A stretch of DNA of 64,000 bases from an uncultured Paracoccaceae bacterium (GTDB lineage Bacteria > Pseudomonadota > Alphaproteobacteria > Rhodobacterales > Rhodobacteraceae), in contig CAKZTM010000004.1 of the NCBI GenBank assembly GCA_937920555.1, positions 1 through 64,000 of the forward strand, read 5' to 3'. The position numbers and the translations under genes were made by a program. Every line of letters starts with the position of its first letter. The stretch's first letter is position 1. The notes under the pieces were generated by a model that saw only the letters and a list, made by a program, of their open reading frames with translations, was not told the DNA's origin and searched no databases. This document shows, one piece after another, positions 15,352-24,734 of the stretch.

Positions 15352-16305
15352 TCAGGCCGATGCTTCTAGTTTTTCAGAAATTTGGTTGCGCAAAATACCA
15401 AGATCTTTTGCAAATGCGCGGATGCCCTCTGCGGTTTTCTCCGTCGCCATTGCATCCTCGTTCATGTCCCAACGGAACTGCGCCTCGTTCATGTCCACCT
15501 TTGGCTCCGGGGTGAAATTGTCCGGCGACAGCTTACGCTCCAAAGAGCCGCTGTCGGCATCCATCTCATCCATAAGCGCAGGCGAAATGGTCAGGCGGTC
15601 ACAGCCTGCCAGCGCCATGATTTCGCCGGTGTTGCGGAACGATGCGCCCATGACAACAGTCGAGATGCCATTGGCCTTGTAGTAGTTGTAAATGGAGCGA
15701 ACCGACAAAACGCCCGGGTCATTTTCGCCGGTATAGGTCTCACCGGTTTTCGCCTTGTGCCAGTCCATGATCCGGCCCACGAACGGGGAAATCAGAAATG
15801 CCCCTGCATCCGCACAGGCAATTGCCTGAGCTTTGGAGAACATCAAAGTCAGGTTGCAATCGATGCCCTCTTTTTGCAGCACCTCGCAAGCTCGAATGCC
15901 TTCCCAGGTGGAGGCCAGCTTGATCAAAACCCGCTCCCGGTCAACGCCAAGGTCTTTATAGGCCGCAATAATCTCGCGCCCCTTCTCGACGGAGGCTTTG
16001 GTATCAAATGACAGATCCGCATCTACCTCCGTAGAGACCCGGCCCGGCACCAGTTTGCTCAACTCGTGACCCACCGCGATGGCCAGACGATCTGCGACCG
16101 CTCCTGCCACATCCCCGGACTGAGAGCGCCCCCACTTGATCGCCTCGTCCAGCGTATCTGCGAATTGATCCGTGCCAAGTGCTTTGAGTACGATAGAGGG
16201 ATTGGTGGTGCAGTCGACGGGCTTGAGACGGGCTACCGCCTCGATATCTCCAGTGTCTGCCACCACAGTCGTCATGTCGCGCAGTTGGTCTAGGATCGAT
16301 GTCAT
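15352..16305 (-). CDS. tal: Transaldolase
   Basis: 317 residues, the long TalB-like class of the pentose phosphate pathway; moves a three-carbon ketol between sugar phosphates. Motifs: DCTTNPSIVLKAL near residue 31, VDADLSFDT near 95, and IKLASTWEGIRACEVLQKEG near 130 with the Schiff-base lysine in LIKLAST. First gene of a tight tal-kinase-FAH operon. A perfect dyad lies 128 bases upstream (16434-16451). Confidence 0.95.
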   Translation of the reverse strand: MTSILDQLRDMTTVVADTGDIEAVARLKPVDCTTNPSIVLKALGTDQFADTLDEAIKWGRSQSGDVAGAVADRLAIAVGHELSKLVPGRVSTEVDADLSFDTKASVEKGREIIAAYKDLGVDRERVLIKLASTWEGIRACEVLQKEGIDCNLTLMFSKAQAIACADAGAFLISPFVGRIMDWHKAKTGETYTGENDPGVLSVRSIYNYYKANGISTVVMGASFRNTGEIMALAGCDRLTISPALMDEMDADSGSLERKLSPDNFTPEPKVDMNEAQFRWDMNEDAMATEKTAEGIRAFAKDLGILRNQISEKLEASA

Positions 16306-16660
16306 GAGCTAAATCCGGTCGTTAGATTGAATGTAAAACACCCACAGGGTGCCGACTTAGCGCTGTTTTATCAGCCCCTCGCGTTGATGCAAATGGTTAA
16401 GGTTTTGATCAGTCCTGCCGGGTCTAACAGAATTACTCCATTAATGGAGTAGAGTTGATTAAAGTAACAATATCATCGCGTTGAGCCTAAATTCAACGCA
16501 CCCCTTGAGAGCTGAAAAACTGACATCCGAGGCACCCTGAAGATAGCGTGGCCTAACGGTGGATCAACCCACCCTGTGATCCGCCCTATTCAGTTGAGCC
16601 ACAGCGCGGGCCAAAAACGGCGGCACCAGCATGCCCGAATAACAATATTTGATCGACGCC
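16306..16660. other. Non-coding gap upstream of tal
   Basis: 355 bases, with the tal promoter region on the left and the end of the aldehyde dehydrogenase gene on the right. It contains a dyad (16434-16451), a small hairpin (CACCC-ACA-GGGTG near 16340) and a GGATCA/TGATCC stem-loop (16561-16582) that may end the aldehyde dehydrogenase transcript. No gene seen. Confidence 0.5.
16434..16451. promoter_or_regulatory. Perfect 18-base dyad upstream of tal (related family)
   Basis: TACTCCATTAATGGAGTA, a perfect palindrome. Outer TACT/AGTA match the CTAG dyads, but the centre is ATTAAT. It lies 128 bases before the tal start. A divergent member of the family or a separate operator. Confidence 0.4.
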
Positions 16661-18160
16661 CTAGGCGATGTCATCCGGCAAGATAGAGGTCGGAATATTT
16701 TGGTAGCTGACAGGCCGCACAAACCTGCGGATCGCCAGAGTACCCACGGATGTGGCACCAAAATTGGTCGAGGCCGGATAAGGCCCGCCATGCACCATCG
16801 CGTCAGACACTTCCACTCCGGTCGGAAAACCATTGGCCAGAACCCGACCTGCCTTGCGCTCCAAGATAGGCAACAATGTCCGCGCCATGTCCGCATCGCC
16901 GTCATCCATATGCAACGTGCAGGTAAGCTGCCCCTCGATATGGCGCGCGACGTCGCGCATTTCATTCGCGTCTTTGGCCTTCACGACAATCGCAAGCGGG
17001 CCAAAAACCTCCTCCTGCAACGCGTCGTTTTTCAGCCAAGTGGCCGCATCTACCGCAAACAGGTTCGGCGTCGCCGTTCGCCCTTCGGGCGCGGTTTCCA
17101 GCAAAGTCTCAACACCCTTCGCCGCTTTTATACGCTCAACGCCGGACACATACGCCGCCGCAATTCCGTCAGTCAGCATCGCTTGTGGCCCTGCATCTTT
17201 CAAAGCGGCGGTGGCCCCCTCCACGAACCCGTCGGCTCCATCCAGAACCACAGCAATTCCGGGGTTCGTACAGAATTGCCCTGCCCCCATGGTCAGTGAG
17301 CCAGCCCAAGCGGCACCAAGATCAGAACCTCGCGCCGCAGACGCTTCGGGCAGCATAAACATTGGATTGACCGAACCTAATTCACCAAAGAACGGGATCG
17401 GCTCAGGACGGGCTGCACAAAGATCAAAAAGCGCACGTCCCGCCCCCAGCGATCCGGTAAATCCAACAGCGCGAATAAGTGGATGCTGCACAAGGGCGCC
17501 GCCAATGGCATGGTCTCCGCCCTGCACCTGAGAAAACACGCCTGCATCAACACCGGTTTTCGCGATGGCGGCCTCAAAGGCTTGAGCGACGATATCGCAA
17601 ACGCCGGGATGCGCCGGATGACCCTTGACCACAACCGGACAGCCCGCAGCAAGAGCCGCCGCCGTGTCGCCCCCAGCGGTGGAGAAAGCCAGCGGAAAAT
17701 TGGATGCACCAAAGACGGCCACAGGTCCAACGGGCCGCTGCATAACCCGGATATCGGGGCGCGGGAGCGGTGCCCGATCAGGCAGTGCCGCATCATGGCG
17801 GCGGTCCAAATAGTCCCCTGCCTCAATGTGATCTGCAAACAGCCGCAACTGTCCAACGGTGCGCCCACGCTCGCCTTGAAGGCGCGCCTCGGGCAGACCG
17901 GTTTCTTTCATGCCCTGCGCCGTCAGGTCATCGCCGCGTGTGTCAATCTCGTCGGCCACTGTTCTCAGAAACGTCGCGCGCTCCGCCCGGGAGGAATAGC
18001 CGTAGCTCCAGAATGCCGCTTCAGCGGCTTGTACCGCGCGGTCCACCAATTCCGGCGATCCGGCGGCGAAACTATCAGCGTCACCGCGAACCGGAGCGTT
18101 GGTGAAACTGGTCGGGCCATCCACCCATTCACCCGCAATCAGATGCTTACCGTTGAGCAT
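16661..18160 (-). CDS. NADP-type aldehyde dehydrogenase, probable 2,5-dioxopentanoate dehydrogenase
   Basis: 499 residues of the aldehyde dehydrogenase superfamily, in the branch that includes alpha-ketoglutaric semialdehyde dehydrogenases. The catalytic Cys is in MGAGQFCTNPGIAVV near 305, the general-base Glu in FFGELGSVNPMF near 270, and the cofactor loop in FTGSLGAGRALF. The starting motif LNGKHLIAGEWV is typical of this branch. It would oxidise the semialdehyde formed in pentose or sugar-acid breakdown to 2-oxoglutarate, matching the FAH-family gene nearby. It follows the TAXI receptor gene by 48 bases on the same strand. Confidence 0.85.
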   Translation of the reverse strand: MLNGKHLIAGEWVDGPTSFTNAPVRGDADSFAAGSPELVDRAVQAAEAAFWSYGYSSRAERATFLRTVADEIDTRGDDLTAQGMKETGLPEARLQGERGRTVGQLRLFADHIEAGDYLDRRHDAALPDRAPLPRPDIRVMQRPVGPVAVFGASNFPLAFSTAGGDTAAALAAGCPVVVKGHPAHPGVCDIVAQAFEAAIAKTGVDAGVFSQVQGGDHAIGGALVQHPLIRAVGFTGSLGAGRALFDLCAARPEPIPFFGELGSVNPMFMLPEASAARGSDLGAAWAGSLTMGAGQFCTNPGIAVVLDGADGFVEGATAALKDAGPQAMLTDGIAAAYVSGVERIKAAKGVETLLETAPEGRTATPNLFAVDAATWLKNDALQEEVFGPLAIVVKAKDANEMRDVARHIEGQLTCTLHMDDGDADMARTLLPILERKAGRVLANGFPTGVEVSDAMVHGGPYPASTNFGATSVGTLAIRRFVRPVSYQNIPTSILPDDIA

Positions 18161-18208
18161 GTTGTATTCCTCTTGATGGATTATTTTTGGAGATACCTGC
18201 GCCGCAAG

Positions 18209-19171
18209 TCACTGGGCACATGATGACTGATAGTCGGGCTCAAGCGCCAATTGCACACATTGGGAGCGCTCAAGATCGGGCACAAAGCCGGCTGGATCAA
18301 CCTCGATCCATTTGGGATGCCCGATGGTTGACAGGTCCGCGATATTGTCATGCACCAACCGGGTCACCTCGGAGATGAATTGGCAGTTGCGCAGGTTATA
18401 GTTGTTCTTGCGCGGCTTATAATCATAGGTGATCATAACCGACCCCACTTTGGCCACCTGCGTGTCTTCGGGGGCAAATGCATATGTGCCGCCCTCCACT
18501 ATGGTGCTTTCATAAACAGCGCTCAAAAGCGGGTCATCCAGTGCCAGAAGTTTCAGATCAACGCCGGTCAGATCAACCTCATCAAAGATCAGGCTAGGCA
18601 CGCCGTCCACAAAGAAAAATGCATCGAGCTGACCGGCAATGAGCGCCTGCAATGACGCCTCAGGGCCCATTGTCTCTTGGGCCGCCGGTTCAATATCCAA
18701 GAGATCAAGGATCACCGTGGCAGTCAGAAACGTACCGCTGCTTTTGTCGCCGATAGACACGCGTTTGCCACTCAGATCAGCCAAAGACGCGATGTCACCT
18801 GTGACGATCACCTGAATTTCTTCCGAATAAAGCGGGAAGGCCAGTTTGATATCTCTCAGAGTGTTAGAGATGTTGGGATCAATTGCCTCAAAGGTTTTGA
18901 GAAAGTTGATCACATCCGCCTGTATGAGCCCAAACTGTGTGTAACGGTTATTTTTCACGGCCAGCAGATTGTCGAGCGCGCCATTGGTCTCATTGACCAC
19001 AGGGTTCAGCCCGCATTCGCGCGCAAGACCGGCGATGTCGTCCACCACCGCTTTGGCGGTGCTGCCCTCTGGGCCCGCCATCATATTGATCGCAGCGGTT
19101 TGAGCATAAGCACCGGTTGCACTCGCCAGTGCCATGCATAGTCCACAAAACAGTCGGTTCAGGTTTCCCAC
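18209..19171 (-). CDS. TAXI-family TRAP-type solute receptor (orphan)
   Basis: 320 residues from a GTG at 19171, chosen because GGAGGAG lies just upstream and a signal peptide follows at once (LNRLFCGLCMALASATGAYAQ). A longer frame to 19285 runs into the previous gene and lacks a signal. The mature part has the TAXI pattern: INMMAGPEGSTAKAVVDDIAG, then YTQFGLIQADV and LSGKRVSIGDKSSGTFLTA. TAXI receptors feed solutes to fused TRAP permeases, yet no permease gene is in the window. It follows the AAA/coiled-coil gene by 31 bases, so the two are probably in one operon, and it may act as a periplasmic sensor or partner. Confidence 0.85.
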   Translation of the reverse strand: MGNLNRLFCGLCMALASATGAYAQTAAINMMAGPEGSTAKAVVDDIAGLARECGLNPVVNETNGALDNLLAVKNNRYTQFGLIQADVINFLKTFEAIDPNISNTLRDIKLAFPLYSEEIQVIVTGDIASLADLSGKRVSIGDKSSGTFLTATVILDLLDIEPAAQETMGPEASLQALIAGQLDAFFFVDGVPSLIFDEVDLTGVDLKLLALDDPLLSAVYESTIVEGGTYAFAPEDTQVAKVGSVMITYDYKPRKNNYNLRNCQFISEVTRLVHDNIADLSTIGHPKWIEVDPAGFVPDLERSQCVQLALEPDYQSSCAQ

Positions 19172-19202
19172 AAGCTCCTCCGTGCGATTCCCCCGCAAAG
19201 CC

Positions 19203-22200
19203 TTATGAGCCGCACATTTCCATGTTTTCGAGGAGAGCCACAAGGGTATGTGGGTTAACCCGCCCAAAAGTTTCCTTGAGCGCATCTGTCACACATTCCC
19301 CGCGTACCAAAGCCGCTTGCAGCTGGTCCTTCTTTTCTTGCGGTGCGCGACCAAGACCGGGTGCGTTTGTCAAGGCGTCCGCCACCAACGCCACATCGCG
19401 CGGTGTCAGATCCAGTTCCAGCCCCTCGTCGGCTTTCGGAGCGGCTTGCACCGCATTGGCTGCCGTGTCCAAAATAGCCGTGGTGCTTGGTGCCGGGGTC
19501 GCCGCCGTCGGACGCACCCGGATGGCTGGAACAACCGCCACTTCCAGCGTGTCGCTGGCAACAGAGCCTTGACCATTGCCCGCAGTGCCTTGAGTAGTCG
19601 CGGCCACCTGTTGCTGTTCAAGCTTGTCGCTCAACGCATTAAGAGCGGCCTGTTTGGTCTCCAACTCCTGCGCCACAAGATCAAGCTGCGCTTGCTGCTC
19701 GCGGAGTTTGGCGGTGCTTTGGACGGTCAAATCTTCCAGTTGGGCGCTCAGAGCCTCCCGCTTGGACAGAACCGCCGCAAGCTCTTGGTTGGAGCTTGAA
19801 ATGCGCTCCTCCAAAGTCGTTAACTCAGCCTTCTTGGTCTCCAACTCGGTCGAGAATGAGGACAGACCCTCTTTGGCCGCAAGTTCCTGCGATTTGATAT
19901 CTTCGAGCCGCTGCACGGTCGCATCGATCTCAGCTTCCGCGTCAGCCTTGTTTGCCAAGACGGTGTTCAAGTCCCCTTCGGCGGCAAGCGCACGCGCCTC
20001 TATCTCTTCAAGTGCGCCGGTCAATTCATCCCGCTCGGCCTGAAGAGTTGCCAACTCTCCGGTGGCGGAGGCAACTTGCGTCTGCTCTTGATCCACCGCC
20101 GCTTGAGCCGCGTTCTGATCCGCAATGACGCTGGCCGCTTGCAATTTCAAACTTTCAAGCTCGGCCCGCTGGGCTTCAATTTGAGCAGTTCCAGCATTCA
20201 ACTCAGCAACCAACTCATCGACCGCACTTTGCTTGTCAGCCAAATCGGCGGACAACGTGTCCAAAACCGCCGTCCCGGAGCTTAACTCCGCTTCGAGCGC
20301 CTGCTTTTCTTTCGTTAGAGCCTCAAACTGCGATGACGCGGTCTGGCGATTGGCCGTCAGAGCCTCCAACTGACCGTTAGCCTTCTCAATCTCGGCAGTT
20401 TTTGAAGCCAGCTCAGCCTCCAGCGCACTTCTGGTTGTATTCAGAAGCGTGACCTCCTGGTTAGAGGTTGTCACCCGTCCTGATTGCGCCTCCAGCTCGG
20501 AAACCAGCGCCCCCAACCGACCTTCGGCAGCCTCGGTCTTCCCCTCAAGGTCGCGCAAAGCCGTATTGCGTTCGACCAGAGCGGAGGATGCGACATCCAA
20601 CTCTTCGTTTGCCGACGCAAGCCGTGCTTCCGCCGCTTCAACCTCGCTGTTGAGCGCCTCGGAGGCGGCAATTTGCGCATCGCGGTCAGCCGTCAACCGC
20701 GCAAGGTCCGCCTCCACCTGCTCTTGTGTCGCCTTGGCTTCACCCAACTCACCTTGCAAGGTGGTCAGCTCAACCTCCGCTTCTGATTGTCGGGCCAGAA
20801 CCTGTTCCAAATCGGCTTCGCGACTGGCCAGCAGCCCCTCCGCCTCAGTCACTTTTCGGGTCAATTCATCATATTCAGCCTGACGGCTGGCCAAGGCCTC
20901 GCCAAGATTGGCAGTGCCAGCCTGACCTTCATCCAAAAGCGCTCTGTTCTCGGCAATCAGCGCCTCGGCCGCGGCCAATTCGTCGCGCATGAGCAAAAGC
21001 CGCTCTTCAGCCGTTTGTGCCTCTGTCGTCGCGCTTTCCAACCGCTCAGCGGCTTGAGCACGGTCACGCGCCATAAACGCCAAACGCCCCGCAGCCACCT
21101 CTATTTCCGCGTTTCTGCCATCAAGGACATCCCAACTCCGCGAAACTTCGGAGCTGACCGAATTAATCGCACGTTCAAGACTGCTCAGCGTACTTTGTTT
21201 TTGTGCGACCTGACTTTCAAGTGCCGCCAAGCGGTCCATGAGACGCTTTTCTTCACCGGCCAGTTCCACCCGCTCAGCGGCGGCCATATCATCCAAAATG
21301 GCCCGTTGCAGATCGCTGTTCTCGGTGGTTGTGTTGGTCCCGGAAGGCGCCAAATAGGCCGCACTCAGCGCACGCGGTGTGCTATCGCGGAAGGGCAGCA
21401 CGATGCCGTCTGGCGATGTATTTTCAGCCTGCAAATCGGGCTGTTTGATCTGCGTTATAACCGCAGCCAGATTAGGCTCTTCAGTATCGCCTCCAATAGC
21501 AGGTGCCGCAGCTACAACCGGTTCTGCGTCCGGCACAAGATCAACCACCGCATCTGCCGATGCTGTTTGTTCGACGGGCGTACCATCGCTGGTCGGCTCA
21601 AGAATGCCCGCAGGCTTGAGCGCTGTCCACAGCACACCCAAGGATGCGACACCCATCACCAAAACGCCTGTGGCCAAAACAAGTTTGCTTTTGCTCTTGC
21701 GCGGCGGAGGCACGTCGCGGAGCGCCTCTTTCAATTTGTCTGGAGCTGTGGCGACCAGATTTGGGGCACGCGTTTCCTGAAACGCAAACGCTTCGCTCTC
21801 GATCATGTTGTCGAGCATGTCTTCACCAAGACGTGGTGGCGCCCGCAACACTTCCGGCTGTGGATTACGCTCCGCCTGCTCGCGCGCGGCGACCTGCGCC
21901 AAAGCCGCGTTCAAATCAGCCGAGTTTTTGCCACCAGACGCTTTACCATCCGCTTTCCGGGCTGCGACCGTTGCTTCGGCTCTATTGTTCAAGGCCTCGG
22001 TTTCGCTATGTTCATCCAACCCAAAGGCCCAGCGCAATAGAGGGCGCGGATCGTTCACGTTGCGAATGGAATCGGGCAAATCTGCATTGGTTGCAAACAC
22101 ATTGCCGGGCTCTGCAAAGGACTTCTGGCCCGGTGCGCCGGTTGGCTGTTGGGCAGAACCCCCAGCTCCAGCAGCCACCGCATCGCGCTTTTCTTGTCCA

Positions 22201-23042
22201 CCCGAGCTGGGTGTCACGGCGGCAACTTCGGGACGTTTGGGCGCGGCACCAATCGGTCTTGGCGCTTTGACCAAGGACTGGATATGCGCCAGCGTAATGA
22301 CGGTCTCGCCATTACTCATCCGGCCATTTTGCACCTTATCGAGGACACTCAGAATATTGGCGGGTTTGCCTGACGTGCTTTCATGCAAGTAAGACGCCGC
22401 TTCATCCGCAATGGTGATGTCAGAGTTGCGCGCCAAATTGGCCACGGCAAAAGCACGGGTCTGATCTGCGGAAAACCGCTCCATCTCGACAACCACGTAA
22501 TTGTGACGACGGGCGGTCCCGCCATCAAGCCGCATGGTTTTGCGCAAGGCTTGAGACCCGCTGAAAATGTAGCGGATAAGTGGCTTGGGTGAGGTGCGAT
22601 CGCGCGCCAGCACCATCAGCAACTCAACCGTATTGGCCGGAACATTATCCGCATTTTCCAAAACGACGACAGTCTCGCGACCGCCCTCCCGGATGGATTG
22701 CACGGCACTCGTAATCGCCGTCAAAATAGCACTGCGGCCAAGATCGGCGGTATCCACACCCATCAAGTGGGCCAAATCCGCAACAACCTGATCGGGCTCG
22801 CCGGTTGCATCGTCCAAAGTTACGATGTTGAAGCCAAGATGGCTTTGCGTCTTCCAAGTATCGACCAGAGCGGCCTTGCCAACACCCCGCTCGCCGATAA
22901 TCACAACGGCTTTTGCATCACTCATACAACCAGCGGTGAGCTTTCCGAACGCCGCGCGCCAGCTCTCGGAGAGCGTTATTCCGGGAATCGCGGCCTCGGA
23001 ACTGGACTGATTCTTACCCAAATCTGGGTGACTCGACTGCAT
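19203..23042 (-). CDS. Large AAA ATPase-transmembrane-coiled-coil protein
   Basis: 1279 residues. Residues 1-255 look like an ExeA/TniB-type AAA domain: Walker A is GERGVGKAAL (50-59), with Ala where Ser/Thr is usual after Lys56, and the Walker B-like strand TVVVLENAD (124-132) has Glu but no Asp before it. Residues 260-450 are Pro/Ala/Gly-rich and disordered. A transmembrane helix lies near 454-474 (KLVLATGVLVMGVASLGVLW). A very long coiled coil of Ala/Glu/Leu/Gln heptads covers about 600-1170, and a small C-terminal domain (about 1200-1279) carries two Cys. The layout places the ATPase in the cytosol and the coil in the periplasm. I do not know a named family with this layout. It could anchor or drive an envelope or polysaccharide export machine. 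Confidence 0.8.
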   Translation of the reverse strand: MQSSHPDLGKNQSSSEAAIPGITLSESWRAAFGKLTAGCMSDAKAVVIIGERGVGKAALVDTWKTQSHLGFNIVTLDDATGEPDQVVADLAHLMGVDTADLGRSAILTAITSAVQSIREGGRETVVVLENADNVPANTVELLMVLARDRTSPKPLIRYIFSGSQALRKTMRLDGGTARRHNYVVVEMERFSADQTRAFAVANLARNSDITIADEAASYLHESTSGKPANILSVLDKVQNGRMSNGETVITLAHIQSLVKAPRPIGAAPKRPEVAAVTPSSGGQEKRDAVAAGAGGSAQQPTGAPGQKSFAEPGNVFATNADLPDSIRNVNDPRPLLRWAFGLDEHSETEALNNRAEATVAARKADGKASGGKNSADLNAALAQVAAREQAERNPQPEVLRAPPRLGEDMLDNMIESEAFAFQETRAPNLVATAPDKLKEALRDVPPPRKSKSKLVLATGVLVMGVASLGVLWTALKPAGILEPTSDGTPVEQTASADAVVDLVPDAEPVVAAAPAIGGDTEEPNLAAVITQIKQPDLQAENTSPDGIVLPFRDSTPRALSAAYLAPSGTNTTTENSDLQRAILDDMAAAERVELAGEEKRLMDRLAALESQVAQKQSTLSSLERAINSVSSEVSRSWDVLDGRNAEIEVAAGRLAFMARDRAQAAERLESATTEAQTAEERLLLMRDELAAAEALIAENRALLDEGQAGTANLGEALASRQAEYDELTRKVTEAEGLLASREADLEQVLARQSEAEVELTTLQGELGEAKATQEQVEADLARLTADRDAQIAASEALNSEVEAAEARLASANEELDVASSALVERNTALRDLEGKTEAAEGRLGALVSELEAQSGRVTTSNQEVTLLNTTRSALEAELASKTAEIEKANGQLEALTANRQTASSQFEALTKEKQALEAELSSGTAVLDTLSADLADKQSAVDELVAELNAGTAQIEAQRAELESLKLQAASVIADQNAAQAAVDQEQTQVASATGELATLQAERDELTGALEEIEARALAAEGDLNTVLANKADAEAEIDATVQRLEDIKSQELAAKEGLSSFSTELETKKAELTTLEERISSSNQELAAVLSKREALSAQLEDLTVQSTAKLREQQAQLDLVAQELETKQAALNALSDKLEQQQVAATTQGTAGNGQGSVASDTLEVAVVPAIRVRPTAATPAPSTTAILDTAANAVQAAPKADEGLELDLTPRDVALVADALTNAPGLGRAPQEKKDQLQAALVRGECVTDALKETFGRVNPHTLVALLENMEMCGS

Positions 23043-23254
23043 TTATGCCCCACACCTACTGAGATTTGCCGTATTTTTGGCAAATCACGGTTCAACAACT
23101 TGTTAAAACACATATGTTTGGCCTCAAGATTTATCAAATTCGACAGCAATTTGCTAGGTCCGAACTGATCTGCGCAGTACAACTCTTGATGAGCAGTTGA
23201 AGCGGGCTGTTATCAATGTTAAGTTCGTCCATGTACTTTTGGGGCGGTTGAGTA

Positions 23255-23656
23255 ATGCATAAGGTATTGTTGGTGAGCTTATCGGCAGCGCTGATATCCG
23301 TTCGAATGAGCGGAATGGCGGAGGCCGCTTATACAGAACGCGACGTAAACCGCATGGAAGACCTGATCTCCGCAGGAAACTGGGTCGATTTGCGGATTTT
23401 CCTTTTAGGCAATCCGCGCGTGCTCAACGGATCAGATCCGTTTACCCTGCAATTGCAGAGATTTCTTGAGGAAACCGATAGCCTTTACACGGCACTGACC
23501 TTCGATCCGTCGCTTTTTCCCAATATCGCAGTGGCGGTGCCAAGCGCGCCACCACCGCCGCGCGTTGCCCGTGCGCCTCAGCCCGTTCAAAACACTCCGG
23601 AAGTTGGTCAATCCAGCCAGCAGCCGCTCGCGGCGGCAGCTCAAAGCATCTACTGA
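23255..23656 (+). CDS. Small secreted protein of unknown function
   Basis: 133 residues with a signal peptide (KVLLVSLSAALISV, predicted cut after MAEA near residue 24). The mature part starts with a helical stretch (YTERDVNRMEDLISAGNWVDLRIFLLGNPRVL) and ends in a Pro/Ala/Gln-rich tail. Divergent from the AAA/coiled-coil gene with a 212-base gap. Its end overlaps the open frame of the glycosyltransferase-like gene. No family recognised. Confidence 0.65.
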   Translation: MHKVLLVSLSAALISVRMSGMAEAAYTERDVNRMEDLISAGNWVDLRIFLLGNPRVLNGSDPFTLQLQRFLEETDSLYTALTFDPSLFPNIAVAVPSAPPPPRVARAPQPVQNTPEVGQSSQQPLAAAAQSIY

Positions 23657-24734
23657 TTTTGCGACGGCCGGTTCCTTGAAACCTCGGACCCTTAAAATTG
23701 CTGTCGTCACGGACCCCCGGTTCCCGGGCGGAACCGCAACCGCTGTTGCACAGGAACTGCCCAACCTGAGCCAATTTGGCAAGCTTGAGGTCCACGGAAT
23801 TTCCTCTCGGATGTTCCCCGATGCGCCGGTCAACCCCACACTGAAAGCCGCCATTGATCAGCAGAAATTGGAGCTGATTTGGGACAGGCAGGTCATATCA
23901 GCGGATTTGATCATTCTGCATAATCCGTCATTCCTCAAATTCGACAAAGAGCTGAAATCTCGCTTGGTGTGCCAGAACTTGATTGTGGTCGCCCATGAGA
24001 ATTTCACCACCCCCGATGGGGCGCTGGCCTTCGATGTGACCGGATGTTTGCAGCAGATTTCGGACGCCGCACTATGCGCCAAGAAGTTTTTGGCCCCGGT
24101 CTCGGATTACAACAGGATAACTGTGGCCGGTTGGCTGGACGCGGGATCAACGTGGCACCTGACCGATCAAAACTGGACCAACATTTGCGAGTTGGACGTG
24201 TATCCGCCAACGGACGCACCACGCGACCGGCGGGGACGCCACTCCCGGCCCGGATATGAGAAATTTCCAGGCCGGGCCACAATGGAGCGTTTGTTCCCGG
24301 CTCATGCAGAGCATGTCGCCATATTGGGGGCCGATACATTTGCCGATGACACCCCGCCGGCGCACTGGACCATGTATAATTTCCGAACCTTGCCCGTGTC
24401 CGAGTTCTTGGCAGAAATCGACTTTTTCATCTATTTTACCAACGCCAATTGGCGCGAAAGCTTTGGGCGTGTGATTGCCGAAGCGACCGCTGCGGGGAAA
24501 CTTGTCATCACGGATCCTGCGACCGCGCAAAATTTTGGAGACGGCATCATAGGCGCCGCACCCGATGATGTGGACGGCCTCATCGCTGGTTTCATCGCCG
24601 ATCCGCAGCGATACGTGGAAACCGTGATCCGCGCGCAAAAGGCGCTGACGACCTATAGCGCTAAGATGTTTGCAGGACGCACCGCGCGCACTATAAGCCA
24701 AGTGACGTCCATCCCGTTTAAGGCCACCGCATGA
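23565..24734 (+). CDS. GT-B glycosyltransferase-like protein
   Basis: Up to 389 residues; the start is uncertain. The frame opens with TTG at 23565, inside the preceding gene; a TTG at 23676, just before the first beta strand KIAVVTDPRFPGG, is a reasonable alternative. The C-terminal half has the GT4 donor-site pattern NWRESFGRVIAEATAAGKLVI (E-x7-E) near residue 300. It ends with ATGA overlapping the next gene. Probably cytosolic, adding a sugar to an envelope glycan; donor and acceptor unknown. Confidence 0.75.
   Translation: MPVRLSPFKTLRKLVNPASSRSRRQLKASTDFATAGSLKPRTLKIAVVTDPRFPGGTATAVAQELPNLSQFGKLEVHGISSRMFPDAPVNPTLKAAIDQQKLELIWDRQVISADLIILHNPSFLKFDKELKSRLVCQNLIVVAHENFTTPDGALAFDVTGCLQQISDAALCAKKFLAPVSDYNRITVAGWLDAGSTWHLTDQNWTNICELDVYPPTDAPRDRRGRHSRPGYEKFPGRATMERLFPAHAEHVAILGADTFADDTPPAHWTMYNFRTLPVSEFLAEIDFFIYFTNANWRESFGRVIAEATAAGKLVITDPATAQNFGDGIIGAAPDDVDGLIAGFIADPQRYVETVIRAQKALTTYSAKMFAGRTARTISQVTSIPFKATA

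Noticed and set aside
16564-16965. 133-codon frame overlapping the end of the aldehyde dehydrogenase gene
   Set aside because: Most of it is a shadow of the dehydrogenase in another frame; the short tail beyond it has no start of its own and no recognisable family, so I do not call a pseudogene.
20787-22040. 417-codon frame opposite the coiled-coil gene
   Set aside because: A shadow of the Ala/Glu-rich heptads on the other strand; no ribosome site and no domain.
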